From: Solanum dulcamara
Taxonomy: Eukaryota; Streptophyta; Magnoliopsida; Solanales; Solanaceae
Assembly (NCBI RefSeq): GCF_947179165.1
Contig: NC_077245.1
Coordinates: 1,379,001-1,443,000, forward strand
Length of the DNA: 64,000 nucleotides
Direction: 5' to 3'
The translations under genes were made by a program, and so were the position numbers. Shown here piece by piece: positions 1 through 10,356 of the stretch. Position 1 is the stretch's first letter. Every line of letters begins with the position of its first letter. Under the pieces are notes generated by a model. That model ran no database searches. It was not told the DNA's origin and was given only the letters and a program-made list of their open reading frames with translations.

Positions 1-196
1 GGTGGTACAACCTGCAGACCTTGACTAATCTTCCAGGTACCTGTTACGTCCCACCAACACAAGTATTAAGTAACTTTATGCCTTTACCCACACAGATGAG
101 AAGAAATCGTCTAATTTTTGTCTTCACTGTGATTTGAACCTAAGATCTCATGGTTCTTCTCCACTTCATTGATCATTAAGGCATTATGCAGTTCCC
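1..196 (-). repeat. tRNA-derived SINE, cut by window edge
   Basis: On the minus strand the head near 120-190 looks like a Pol III promoter, with a box B-like GGTTCAAATC. The body towards position 1 (CAGGTACCTGGAAGATTAG) matches, from memory, a SINE body frequent in Solanaceae genomes. The 3' end lies beyond the window. The family name is not assigned; the SolS group is the likely home. Confidence 0.55.
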
Positions 197-1402
197 AATA
201 ACAAAATTACTGAAACTCCACAATATGCCACTATTTCCTTTTCCGTTAGTATGAACTATTAAGTATTCAACAGCTTACACTTTAGGAGTGTCTATTTTCA
301 TTCACCTATTTTCTATCTTCCTATCCTTTTTAGGTTTTGGGAGCATCAACTTCAACTCACAAATTTGTTTATCCACTCCATTTGTACCAAGAGATCTAAT
401 TTCCTTTGAACCTTTCATGGAAGCCACTCCAATGACCAAAGTACTTCCCCCAGTGAGAATGAAAACCGACCCGTGCAAGTGGAACTCGAGAAACTATCAA
501 AAAATTAAGCATTAGATCTGAAGGAGGTTCAACACAAGCATTCCTACTGCTCAATTCTATCCTTATTGCTTCTCATTCCTCCAGCAGCCTATACACCAAC
601 TCATAATACAATTACTTTTCTGGATGCAAAATGTATGAAACTCTGAAGATTCTATTTGAAATAGAACATTTTTCATCCATTTGTTTTTTGTTTTTTTTGT
701 AACACGAGTATTCATTTGCATAGCACAAAATTGAGGCCTAAAGAAAGCTTAAAGATAAATCATTTACACCTGAATTTATCAGATGGCAAGAACCATAGAT
801 CCCATAGTTGTTTGATTCAGACAAAGAACACTAAGAAGTTTATTAGGCCAGGGGTTGACTACGGAGAAAATTCAGATTATATATGACTGGTAATAGATTG
901 ATGAGATGCAGTTGAAAGGGAATTTTCTATAGCATTTGACAAAAAATGCTTTCCTCTTCTTCAGGTTTTAATATATAAATTGTTTCTAACATTACAAAAT
1001 CATTAGAAGAACGGTTTTAGATAGCACCTGCACTAAAAATCTTGTTGAATATATAATAAGGAAAAAAGAAGATAGCACAAACACTAAGAAGATAGATATA
1101 ATGATATACAATTTGAGGGATAAGGACCAGTTAGTAAGGAAGAATACAACTTTAATGGTACTTTCTTCTCTCTAATAGTTGTACTGTGGTAAGTCAATTA
1201 CAAAGCGAAATACATACTCCCTAACACTTTCTGGCGTTCGTGCTAACATGTCCATCCTTTAGGTGTCAAAGAAAGCAACAGACCCATTTTGATGCAAGTT
1301 AGGGAAGTACTCATTGCATGAAAGGATTTTTACTTGACATCAAGAGCTTAGAGTGTTTCAAGAGAGTATCGAAATCAAAGAACCAATATAAGAAAAGATT
1401 AA

Positions 1403-1702
1403 CATTATGTTTTAGGATCTTTTTGATCATATTATGATGTAGATGTAACTAAGGGTATTTATGTCTTTTCTTATCTTAGTTAACCCTAGTAGTATAAATA
1501 GAATAGGATGAATATTATTTGGAACAGTATTTTTAGGTGAACACTCTTGGTGAGTTTTGTGGGGTTTATCTCTTTATCTCTACATTGGATCTCTGTTGAA
1601 TATCTTGTGGTAAGATTGTTCATGTATGAGTTCAATTCTTCTCTCCCTTAATTTCTTAATTATCTCTTGAATCTCTCTTATCTTGTATCTCGTTTCACAT
1701 TA
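1403..1702 (+). mobile_element. Solo LTR (or TRIM-type LTR) with 5-bp TSD
   Basis: The element spans 1408-1697 (290 bp), starting TGTTTTAGG and ending GTTTCA. It is flanked by perfect 5-bp direct repeats CATTA at 1403-1407 and 1698-1702. A TATA box (TATAAATA, 1493-1500) lies about 85 bp inside, giving plus orientation. No internal retrotransposon coding sequence or second LTR is present, so this is a solo LTR left by LTR-LTR recombination, or a very short TRIM-like element. It sits in the presumed third intron or 3' flank of the DUF615 gene. Confidence 0.8.
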
Positions 1703-2200
1703 TATTTGTATAGAGGCATCTGCTAATAAGAAGCGATAGCATATTTATGAATTTAAAATGGCATGTTTATAAGTGTCATTTGAAATGATTCCAAGATAAT
1801 GGATAAAAGGGTACATGATATGAACCAAAGTAAAGCAAATAAGCCTGATTTTCAAATACATAAGATGAAATCCCTCATTTTAAAACAGAACTGTCTATTA
1901 CAAACTCATCTGCTTTTTCTTTTTTTGGCCTGAGATTGTTATACTTCTTCACTAAATCCTAATACTTCATCCATTACCCTTCTTCTTACCAAATGCTATT
2001 GATTATCTTCTATCATTAGAAATAGGTCTCCTCCGTGCTAATTTGTAAGTTCCCATTTACTTATCAAGTGATCAATATTGACTAATCTGTGAACCAAAAT
2101 TGGATATAACTAAGACATCTATAACCAAAATTGACAAATGCACTCAAACATTTGGCCAAAAGATCATTTTGATGGACAAAGTAAGCATCTTGAAGCATAC

Positions 2201-2816
2201 CTATGTAACTGAATTGCCTTCGCTTTCCTTCTCGTACGTCAGGACCTAGTCTCTGAGGCAAATGAGCAAACATGTTATGCTCATCACTAACCACGAAAAA
2301 AATAGCAATAATACCTCACAATTGCTGGAACATAAAATTACCTTGACCAGCATAACTGCATCGTATACCTCTTGCTCTGTTGAAGCCACTCTACAGTGCA
2401 AATGAAACATTAAATTATATCATTTTGTCAATTGTAACTAGGAAGTTCTCCAATTACCTGAGAATGCGCTTAATTTGAGGTGCAGAGAACTTAGCTAAAT
2501 CCATAGCCCACCGGACGGCGCGTCGAGCTTCACGCTTCTTCTCGTTGCGACTCTTCCTTATTTTTTCATCGGAATCACTGTCGCTCTCCGATGGATCCAA
2601 CCGTAATGGACTTTCACGTGATTTAAGAGCGGCGCCAGAACGAAAATGAGCTTGCCAGAAAGCGGATGGTGATGCCGTGAACGACGGCGGTCGGCGGACA
2701 TTGCAGGTCGAGAAGAGTGGAGATTGTGATTGAACCAAGTGGATGAATGAGGCGCGAACGTATAAATAGTGATGCCATTTTGGCCAATTCATGAGAGGCT
2801 TCATTCCATTAGCCAT
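2201..2816 (-). CDS. DUF615 (YjgA/UPF0307) family protein, 5' exons only
   Basis: Three exons splice cleanly on the minus strand: 2458-2816, 2342-2390 and 2201-2252, with GT/AG junctions and phase kept. The product begins MANGMKPLMNW. After an Arg/Ser-rich leader that could be an organelle presequence, it has an acidic Ser/Asp run and then the family core: SRNEKKREARRAVRWAMDLA, a helix ending IKRILR, VASTEQEVYDAVMLVK, and RLGPDVREGKRRQFSYIG. Bacterial YjgA associates with the large ribosomal subunit; an organellar ribosome role in plants is inference. The remaining C-terminal exons are not recognisable between 1 and 2200. They may lie beyond the window edge, or the gene may be truncated. The presumed third intron holds the solo LTR. 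Confidence 0.7.
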
Positions 2817-2872
2817 TTCTGTACGACTGTGTTAGCTTTTCCCGTTCTGCTTGTATTCAGGAACTTATAATG

Positions 2873-3012
2873 AGTTGGGCCAAACTTATTATGAGTTGGG
2901 CCTCCATATCTAGGTAAGCGTGAATAAGGCCATTTTGTAGATTGGGCCCAACTATAGGCTAACTCATGTTATTCGAGGTGCCTTGTTAAAAGGCCCAAAC
3001 CTATTGGCCCAC
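2873..3012. promoter_or_regulatory. Cluster of site II (TGGGCY) motifs
   Basis: At least five TGGGCC/GGCCCA motifs lie within about 140 bp directly upstream of the DUF615 gene. Site II elements are known in plant promoters of ribosomal-protein, mitochondrial and other growth-linked genes, which fits a ribosome-associated product. No clear TATA box was seen. Confidence 0.6.
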
Positions 3013-3019
3013 AGGAAGT

Positions 3020-5635
3020 ACGGTATTCTATTGGATGGGAAGTGCACAAGTAGCCAATTAGGACTACTTTGAGTGCACAAATAGCCATTTAGGAATGTTT
3101 CCGCTATAATTTCAGTGACAACTTTGAGTGTTGGTTTCGGAATCGGAGGTTCTGGTACAAATGTTCTTTCTGAGTCTGCCTTAAACGAGAAAATAATGAG
3201 ACAAAGCTAAGAGTTGTAAAGTGTTAATATTAAGATATCGTAAATACTTAAAATATCTAAAATTAGAATATCTCTACAATATTTATTATATCTTAACAGT
3301 TAATATAATGCTTTGGATTGTCAAAAATTCAATAATTCACAATTGATAGTTTAGCTTTTTATAGGTAACAGGTAGAGTACATAATCCGGTTATGCCTCGT
3401 AGTACATGTCGTCCAATAGAAAAGCTCTATTTGGACATACCGTTACACGCACAAACTATAAATCTACAACAATTTGTTGGATATGGATGGAGTTAGGAGT
3501 ACGTAAGGCTCCCCTTCATAGTGAATATTATTAATATCAATAGTATATCAGGTTACTTTTAGCTCAACATTAAAGACTAAAATATTGAAATTCAACTTTT
3601 GAAAGCGTGATTCAAATTAGGAGAGCTGCCAAATCACGGCATTTGAACGAAGGCGTCGAATTTCAACAAGCAACGGCTCTCCGATGTTCATTTCCACTTT
3701 AATTTCCTGTTAAGAATATTGGTCTATTTTCTCCTTCGATATCGACATTCAAACTTATCAAGACTCTGTTTAGTTTTCTCTCCCTTTATTTGGTTGTTAT
3801 TCAAGATAATATAAGGAGATCACCCCTTTTTTTTTCATCAGAGGTGAGATTCTTCTAACACTTATCCAATGTTTTGTTGGTCATATATTAGAAAATAACT
3901 TTGATAATCTAGGCTTACCCTTAAGCACGAGAACAATGTGTTGAACCTATTTCTGGTGACATGTCTTAGAAAAATTTAATCTTGATGGCCACACAAAATC
4001 TGCCAAAGTTGAATAGTCATTTTCTTTTTGGAAAATAAAGGGAGATGATTATGAGTTTTCTATACTTATTATGGAGGTAAAAACTTATGTTGTTTTATTT
4101 TTAAGTACTAGACAAATTTGATTTCCATGAATTTCAACATCGAGGTTTCAAATGATAAATTATGAATTCTCTAGAATACTATTATAAGGATCTCATCGAA
4201 AATTTACAATAATTTTCCAAACAAAGGCTAAGAAAAATAAAATAAAAGATATAACCGACATAATTTCTATGATTAAATTAAAAAAAAATAAAAAATCTCG
4301 AAATACTTAGAATAATTTATCAAAGAAAAAACTACGACATATATAACGTGTCATTTTGTACTTGTAGATAAGGATGAAAGATTTCACTTGCTAGTTGCTA
4401 CTGAACTTGTTTTGATTTCCTAATGATGAGATGTAGGAAACTCAAATATGGATCGAAAGTGATTACTTATGATGTTTAAAAAGAAATAGTGTAGACTTTA
4501 ATAGTATTAAATAGATAAGATAGGCAAAATGTAGTTAGAACTGCACTTAATTGTGTTTTAAACAATCAGATTATGTAAACATTGTTATAAAATCAATACA
4601 TATAATTTAAGCTCATGTAATAGGATACTTTTTATCGTTAAAATATATAATCATAATATAATATAAAAAATTAAATTTACCACGAAAAACTATTAAAGAT
4701 ACAGAATATTTATCATCCGAACAATTCTCTTTTACTCTCTTCTGATACTGAGAATGGAAGATTCTTATGCTAAATCGTTATGACATGTAATTCTTATCTT
4801 ATAAAGTGGGGACCTAAGGAGATTGTGGACCAAATAGACACCATTTTCACCTCACAAGTCACGAGTTGGACATGTGAGAAGTCATGGAAAACTATCCAAA
4901 TCTACCAACTGTTATTAAATAAATTAACATAACAATTTAATAACAATTTAATAAGAAAAAAAAATAATAATAAATTATAAGAAAAAAAGAGATTTTTTTC
5001 AGTGAATTCGTGTGTGCAATCTTCATTGCAAAACTATGACAATTTATAGTAAAAGAGGAGAGAAAACATAAGTGGAGAAAAAAGAGAAGAAAAGAAAAAA
5101 GAAAGAAAAGCAAAAAAAAAATAAAAAATGAGGACGTTCACAAATTGGACATCCACTTTCACAACACAAACACTATTTTTCAACTTTACTTTTTTACTCT
5201 CTTTTTTATTCGACGAAAAATTTTCAATTTTAAATTAATTGAGACATACTAAAGGAATACATTATCATTTGAACAAATAGAAAAAATATATTCGTTGCTT
5301 TCCAAATTACGTAACAGTATTTGACTAAACATTAAACTTTAAAAGATAAGAAAGTATTATATTGCGAATTCTTATAATACAAACGTTGATGGACAATTTT
5401 GATGAACTTTCAGACTTCAAAAACTTCGTGTGATTTTTTATCTTTCACCCAAATAACACAACAAAAGTTTAAAAAATAGTATATACATAAAGTCACATTT
5501 GCATGTACTGTTCAAATGGAACTAAGACCTATCAATAATTTTAAAAACTAATGGATCTAATCATTCGTTAATCAATGTTTCAGGATCGAGTTACAACCTG
5601 AAATTAGAGTCCTCCTCGAGTAGGAGGGCTAAAAT
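3020..5635. other. Intergenic, no gene recognised
   Basis: AT-rich sequence with poly-A/T runs (for example 4260-4300 and 4955-5130). No long open frame, RNA gene or complete transposon was seen. Confidence 0.6.
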
Positions 5636-5678
5636 CTAGTGTGATTTCGGAATAATCGGGCGGGAGATTTCGAAAAAT

Positions 5679-6167
5679 CTACCAACACTGATCGGTTTCC
5701 CATTTCCGGCGAACAGTATAATGGCTACGAACTCCCGCCGACGAGAAATCAACAGGCCGTGGAATTCTATTCCCAAATAGTTTCCGATCATAATTAGCAC
5801 GTTTTTCCGGGTCGGAGAGAGTATCATAAGCTGATTGAACTCTAATAAAGTCCTCCGCCGACGAATTCTGCTGAAACCGGACCACATCCGGATGCAAAAT
5901 TCTGGCTAATTTCCGGTAAGCAGATTTAATTTCATGAGAATTAGCTCCTATTTGAATCCCCAAAACTTCGTATAACGATGTATATGAGGCGATTGTAGAG
6001 CTAGTAGTAGTAGTAGAAGAAGAAGTAGTCCTCTCTGCAGTGGAGTAAGCGGAGGAAACAGAGAACGGCCGCCGTCGCAAGCTAACGGAGCTCGGCTGTG
6101 GTGCAGCGGCGGAGAGTTTGGAGCCGGTAATTGAAGTGGAGAGAAGAAAAGAAGAAGAAGAAGCCAT
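5679..6167 (-). CDS. Chloroplast J-domain protein (DnaJ11-like)
   Basis: Intronless 162-residue protein. Residues 1-60 are Ser/Thr/Ala-rich with RRRP at 31-34, typical of a chloroplast transit peptide. The J domain runs from about 64 to 130: SLYEVLGIQ, the helix II motif KSAYRKLARILHPD with the catalytic HPD at 92-94, and a helix III/IV end at SAYDTLSDPEKRANYD. There is no Gly/Phe region, zinc finger or C-terminal substrate domain, so this is a type III J protein, like the small Arabidopsis J11 group. It would stimulate stromal Hsp70 ATPase. The start is the Met that opens the transit peptide. A second minus-strand frame overlapping 5636-5887 is a shadow. Confidence 0.92.
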   Translation of the reverse strand: MASSSSFLLSTSITGSKLSAAAPQPSSVSLRRRPFSVSSAYSTAERTTSSSTTTTSSTIASYTSLYEVLGIQIGANSHEIKSAYRKLARILHPDVVRFQQNSSAEDFIRVQSAYDTLSDPEKRANYDRKLFGNRIPRPVDFSSAGVRSHYTVRRKWETDQCW

Positions 6168-7410
6168 GGATTTGGAATGATTGTTCTAGAAGAATTTGGT
6201 TAGTTATTGGAGAAAATGATGGTGTGAGTGTTTTGGATAGATGGAAAAATGGAGGAACATATTCCTATTTATTAAAGTGGTTTTGGAATACGACAAAAAA
6301 AAAAAAAAGGAGAAGTGGGCTAAGAATAGTGCCGCAAGGATACAAAAAAAAAATTGAAAAAATTATATAATTACACTTTTTTATTTAACATATTTTTTAT
6401 TATTTTTATTCATTTCAAAAATCACTTTTTCAGATACATTAATTCTAATTCATAAATTATCTCTATATTTAATGTATTATATTTTAAATGTTATCTAATT
6501 CATAAAATTTTAATTAATGTATCCAGATTACTAAATTAATATATAAGAATTATCATATTTTAAAAAGATTTTTATAAATTAAAAAAAAATAAAAAAATAA
6601 GATAATTAATCATTTACACTATGTGATTTATGTAAGTTATGAAACGATTACACTAATATCACAACTTATGTATAGGTTCAAAATTTATTATAAGTATATA
6701 TTTAATAGATTTTTTTGGGGGGGTGATATGTTCTGTGTATTCTTCTCGACACAATGTGAAGCGAGGGAATATTATAAATAGGAGCTACTATTTGTGTCGT
6801 GATACGGAAAGAGTAATATCTATTAAAATGTTGGAAAATATTGGAAGTATTAAATCGGAGAAGTAAAAGCTTTGTGGTATGTGCGAGGAAGTTTTTTGCT
6901 TTTAGATTGTATGGTCTTATCCATTGCTGACTCAGCCTCAACTCTCAAAATCTTAAATCATATACTCCCTTCATTTTATCTAGTCTTAATTTGATACGTA
7001 ATTTTTTTATAAAAAATAAATAAATTATAATTTACAACCAAAGATAGTAGAAGATATCAAAATGTTTCTTTAAACATGAAAGAAATTATTCTCTACCTCG
7101 TAAGTCGTGCATGGGATAAGGAGTACTAATTGCTAGGAAACAATTTTAGTATTAAATTCTTGTTTATCCTTACGAATGGTGAAGAAGAAATTTTTTTAAA
7201 AAAATTATTATATTAAATTATGTCACAAAAATTGATACGGAAAGAATTTGGTGCCAATGTATAGAACAATGTAGGGCTCTTATGACAACTCGCATATTCA
7301 TTTTTCATTTGTACAGAAACGCGTAGTAAGAGCATCTAGCCTGACTGTCAATTCGTCACGTCGGCACCGAAACCCTTCTGGAGATGTTATTCACTTATTT
7401 GGATGCCACT
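6168..7410. other. Intergenic AT-rich, possible decayed MITE
   Basis: No gene seen. From about 6961 the sequence starts like a Stowaway end (ctcccttcattttat), but no matching right end is clear before 7230, so it is only a possible decayed MITE. Confidence 0.35.
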
Positions 7411-7419
7411 TGGAACAAT

Positions 7420-7735
7420 AGAATTAGAGTTATTTCAAATTCATAATATAGGAAATTAGCAACCCATCAACAACACTAATTATGTACTACTAAAATCAGA
7501 AAGTAAAATATTGACATTTTTTTTTTGTTTTCCACCCGATGTTCGGAGTTCATGGAGCTCCAACTAAATCCGACATGCATTGCAGGCCCATTTGAGGGTG
7601 GCGCTCCCAACATGATTTTTTCCATATCCAAAGCTCAAACTTGAGACCTCTGATTAAAAGTGAAACAGTTCCGCCATTATACCACAACCTATGTTGGTAA
7701 AATATTTACATCTAATGTTCCACCTAAATCACTAA
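7420..7735. repeat. Copy of a 146-bp AT-rich unit, split by a SINE
   Basis: Sequence from 7420 to 7517 and from 7697 to 7735 together matches the tandem units at 9368-9659 (shared block tagcaacccatcaacaacac). The break is exactly filled by the SINE at 7518-7696. Confidence 0.75.
7503..7711 (-). mobile_element. tRNA-derived SINE with 15-bp TSD
   Basis: SINE body 7518-7696, minus strand. The 5' end carries a box A-like segment (GGTTGTGGTATAATGGCGG) and a box B-like segment (GGTCTCAAGTTTGAGC). The 3' end is an A-rich tail. It is flanked by 15-bp direct repeats at 7503-7517 and 7697-7711 (GTAAAATATTKACAT, one difference), the mark of L1-type target-primed insertion. It is not a tRNA gene: there is no cloverleaf and a long non-tRNA body follows. 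Confidence 0.85.
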
Positions 7736-7794
7736 ACCATTTATATATAATTATTCACTTTATATCCAACCAAAGCCAACTTCAGTTTTATAAA

Positions 7795-8088
7795 AAGCAT
7801 AATATATAATTGTGCTTTTTAACTTGGATTTATTCTATATTTATGTTTTTCAATTTTAAATGTACACAAGTAGGTATATAAACTTGTATAAAGTTGAACA
7901 CATGAGTCTTGCATGTCATAATACACGTAAGACTCAAATTGTCATGTGGAATGTTACGTAGGACGTGTGTGTTTATTTGTTCAACTTTATATAAATTTAA
8001 TTATCTACTTATGTACACCCGAAATTGGAGAGCATACATGTAAACTGACACCCAATTAAAATACATATTTGTGTATTATGCCATTATA
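7795..8088. mobile_element. Fold-back MITE candidate
   Basis: Internal inverted repeats: a segment around 7860-7905 (tacacaagtaggtatataaa) is mirrored around 7978-8020 (tatctacttatgtaca). The interval interrupts sequence shared with 9665-9732 (ttataaaaagtgt, then gagtataagttccaaagtca). Exact ends and TSD are not resolved. Confidence 0.45.
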
Positions 8089-8337
8089 AAAGGTGTCATA
8101 TTGAGTATAAATTCCTAAGTCATTGTGATTTAGCGTATGTCTCATAGTCCAATTCACCAAAAATTGTTGGCTCCTTTCGCATACTTTAATATTCTTTTTA
8201 GCCAAAAAGCTAACCAAACAAAGTAACAAACCATGAACACTTCTAATTCAAGCACATGTTTTCCTTTGTTTCGTTAAAAGTGATTAAAAGGGTAAAAATA
8301 AGAAAGTAAAATTGGAAAACGACCAAAAAAAAAAGTA

Positions 8338-8812
8338 AGAGCCCATTTGATTTGGCCTATAAGTTACTTATAAGCTGTATTTTAACTTTTTGAGTATTTG
8401 ACTGACCAGTTTAAAGTCATTTTGTGCTTAAAATAAGCCTCAATACATAATTGGGTTTGTTTGAATGGACTTATTTTAAGTAGCTTATAAGTTGAAAACA
8501 GTTTATAAGTCAAAAAAAAATGGGCTGCACCTACTTATTTTTTTAACTTATAAGTAGTTTTCAACTTATAAGTTACTTAAAATAAGTTCATCCAAACAGA
8601 CTCTAAGAATTAAACATTAAACAAAAAGTTAAAAAGAGTATCAAAATAGTTTTTAAGCATTTGTAGACTATTTGAGTAATTCAAAAAAGAGTTTCAAAAC
8701 ACTTAGCTTTAAGTCAAAATAATAAAAATAAATCAAAAATCATAAATTAAAATTTCTAACTTATAATTTTTAGCTTACAAATCAAAAGTCAAAAGCTCAT
8801 CCAAACAGATTG
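8338..8812. mobile_element. Fold-back element with long inverted repeat
   Basis: Arms at about 8458-8499 and 8556-8597 (gttgaaaac at the inner left, gttttcaac at the inner right) pair almost perfectly over about 40 bp. Related 'ttataagt' and 'atccaaacag' blocks recur out to 8338 and 8812, suggesting a larger degenerate MITE. No coding capacity. Confidence 0.55.
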
Positions 8813-9367
8813 ATTTAAACATCCAAAGGCCAATGATTTGCATATATTAGATGGGCATGATTAATTTCAAGGCAAAAATTCCTTTTTTTTTTGTTTTGTT
8901 TTCTTGATTCTTAGCTACCTCCCCTTTTTGGAACTACAGCCTTCTTGTACATTAGTCCATCATATGATGATTGCGATATCACAGTACAGTAAAATTTATC
9001 TTTTAGATAAAAAGAAAATTACCTTAATGAAATTAACCACATTTAGATTCAAGTGGCAGTGGCTGTTCAAGGGCCATAAAGAATGATGTCATTGGGTATT
9101 CGGTAGCTAGAGAAGCGAATTCAGAGTAATCTTTAAGATATTTAGTAGTGAATTCATCATATCGTTAAAATTATAAATTTAAATTTAAAAATTATCAAAA
9201 TTTTAATGACAAAAGTTATAAATTTTGATAAATCAATAGCGAAAAAGCATTTCGCTATAATCCACTTTGTATTAATATAACCTTAAATTTGTGCAAGTCA
9301 AACTTAACGCAAATTGGACTTATAAAATTGGTATGATGTATAGATATTTATATAAGATTAGTTAAGC

Positions 9368-9659
9368 AAATTCTAATTAGAATTGAATGTCAGTCATTTC
9401 AAATTCATAATATATGAAGTTAGCAACCCATCAACAACACTAATTATGTACTAAAAGGCTAAAATCAGAAAGTAACATATTGACCTATATATTCCAACCT
9501 AAAACACTAAACCAAATTCTAATTAGAATTGAATGTCAGTCATTTCAAGTTCATAATATATGAAATTAGCAACCCATCAACAACACTAATTATGTACTAA
9601 AAGGCTAAAATAAAGAAAGTAACATATTGACCTATATATTCCAACCTAAAACACTAAAC
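9368..9659. repeat. Two tandem 146-bp units
   Basis: Unit 1 is 9368-9513 and unit 2 is 9514-9659, both opening aaattctaattagaattg, with only a few differences. A third diverged copy is at 7420-7735. Confidence 0.85.
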
Positions 9660-9829
9660 CATTATACTCATATATACCCAATTTCACATTTATAAAAAGT
9701 GTTATTGAGTATAAGTTCCAAAGTCATTGTCTGAATAAAATTCAATTAAGCAAAAGATTAGAAAAACTTTATACTAGACTTAAAATTGTTGGGGCAGGTG
9801 GGGGGGGGGGGTTGATAACTTCAGCAATA

Positions 9830-9960
9830 GGGATCAGATTGGTAAATTTGAGAGCGCCCAAATTGTCGTAACCAGGCTGAGCCTGGACGCACTTCTCGCA
9901 TATTTAATTGCGAGTATTGACCACTCATCACATCCCATTAAAACTTGCCTGAAGGATCAT
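9830..9960 (-). ncRNA. U13-like box C/D snoRNA, copy 1
   Basis: Read on the minus strand this 131-nt unit has box C GTGATGA (9931-9925), box D CTGA (9837-9834), and a closing stem GGGA (9936-9933) with TCCC (9833-9830). Two segments complement the 18S rRNA 3' end as I recall it: ATGATCCTTC at the 5' end (9960-9951) and GTTACGAC (9872-9865). They flank helix 45, the arrangement known for vertebrate U13 and yeast snR45, which guide helix 45 acetylation. Internal hairpins are a 15-nt palindrome at 9872-9886 and CTCGC/GCGAG around 9894-9914. A copy at 54573-54703 differs at only 4 of 131 sites. Its role in 18S processing or acetylation is inferred. Confidence 0.82.
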
Positions 9961-9984
9961 ACTTTCATAAATCAAACGGCCTCC

Positions 9985-10038
9985 ATTTTTTATTCTAGTC
10001 AACCAGCCCACAACTCTCTTCATTCTGCGATATGGGAT
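9985..10038 (-). promoter_or_regulatory. snRNA-type promoter (USE plus TATA) of U13-like copy 1
   Basis: Minus strand: ATCCCATATCG at 10038-10028 matches 10 of 11 bases of the plant snRNA upstream sequence element RTCCCACATCG. A TATA-like AATAAAAAAT lies at 9994-9985, 33 bp downstream and 25 bp before the RNA 5' end. The roughly 33-bp spacing is the Pol II class of plant snRNA promoters rather than the shorter Pol III spacing. The TATA element is weak. Confidence 0.65.
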
Positions 10039-10356
10039 ATCCACTTCCAATTTTTTATTACCAAACACTCTCATTTGATATAATCCCCAAGTTCAAATTC
10101 GATTTTTTGAAACTTGATTAATTCAGACTTGCATAAGAAAGTTTTATATGGGGAAATAACCGTTCTTATTAAAGCAATTTCATTTCCTTGCCTCTAAAAA
10201 TGAAGGAGTATTCACTACTATATACCTTTCGATGATAGCTGTATATTTAGTAATCAAATGCTAGTATGTATTAGTTTACTCTAAAGTCCGTCTGTGAAGT
10301 GAAATAAGTACTATTAGTATATATTAGTAAAACAATACTATCATTACTATCAAAAT

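Noticed and set aside
288..515. 75-codon plus-strand frame
   Set aside because: No family resemblance, no splice context, and it lies next to SINE sequence; a chance frame.
7518..7696. Possible tRNA gene from box A/B-like motifs
   Set aside because: No cloverleaf or discriminator region; a long body, A-tail and 15-bp target duplication show a SINE.
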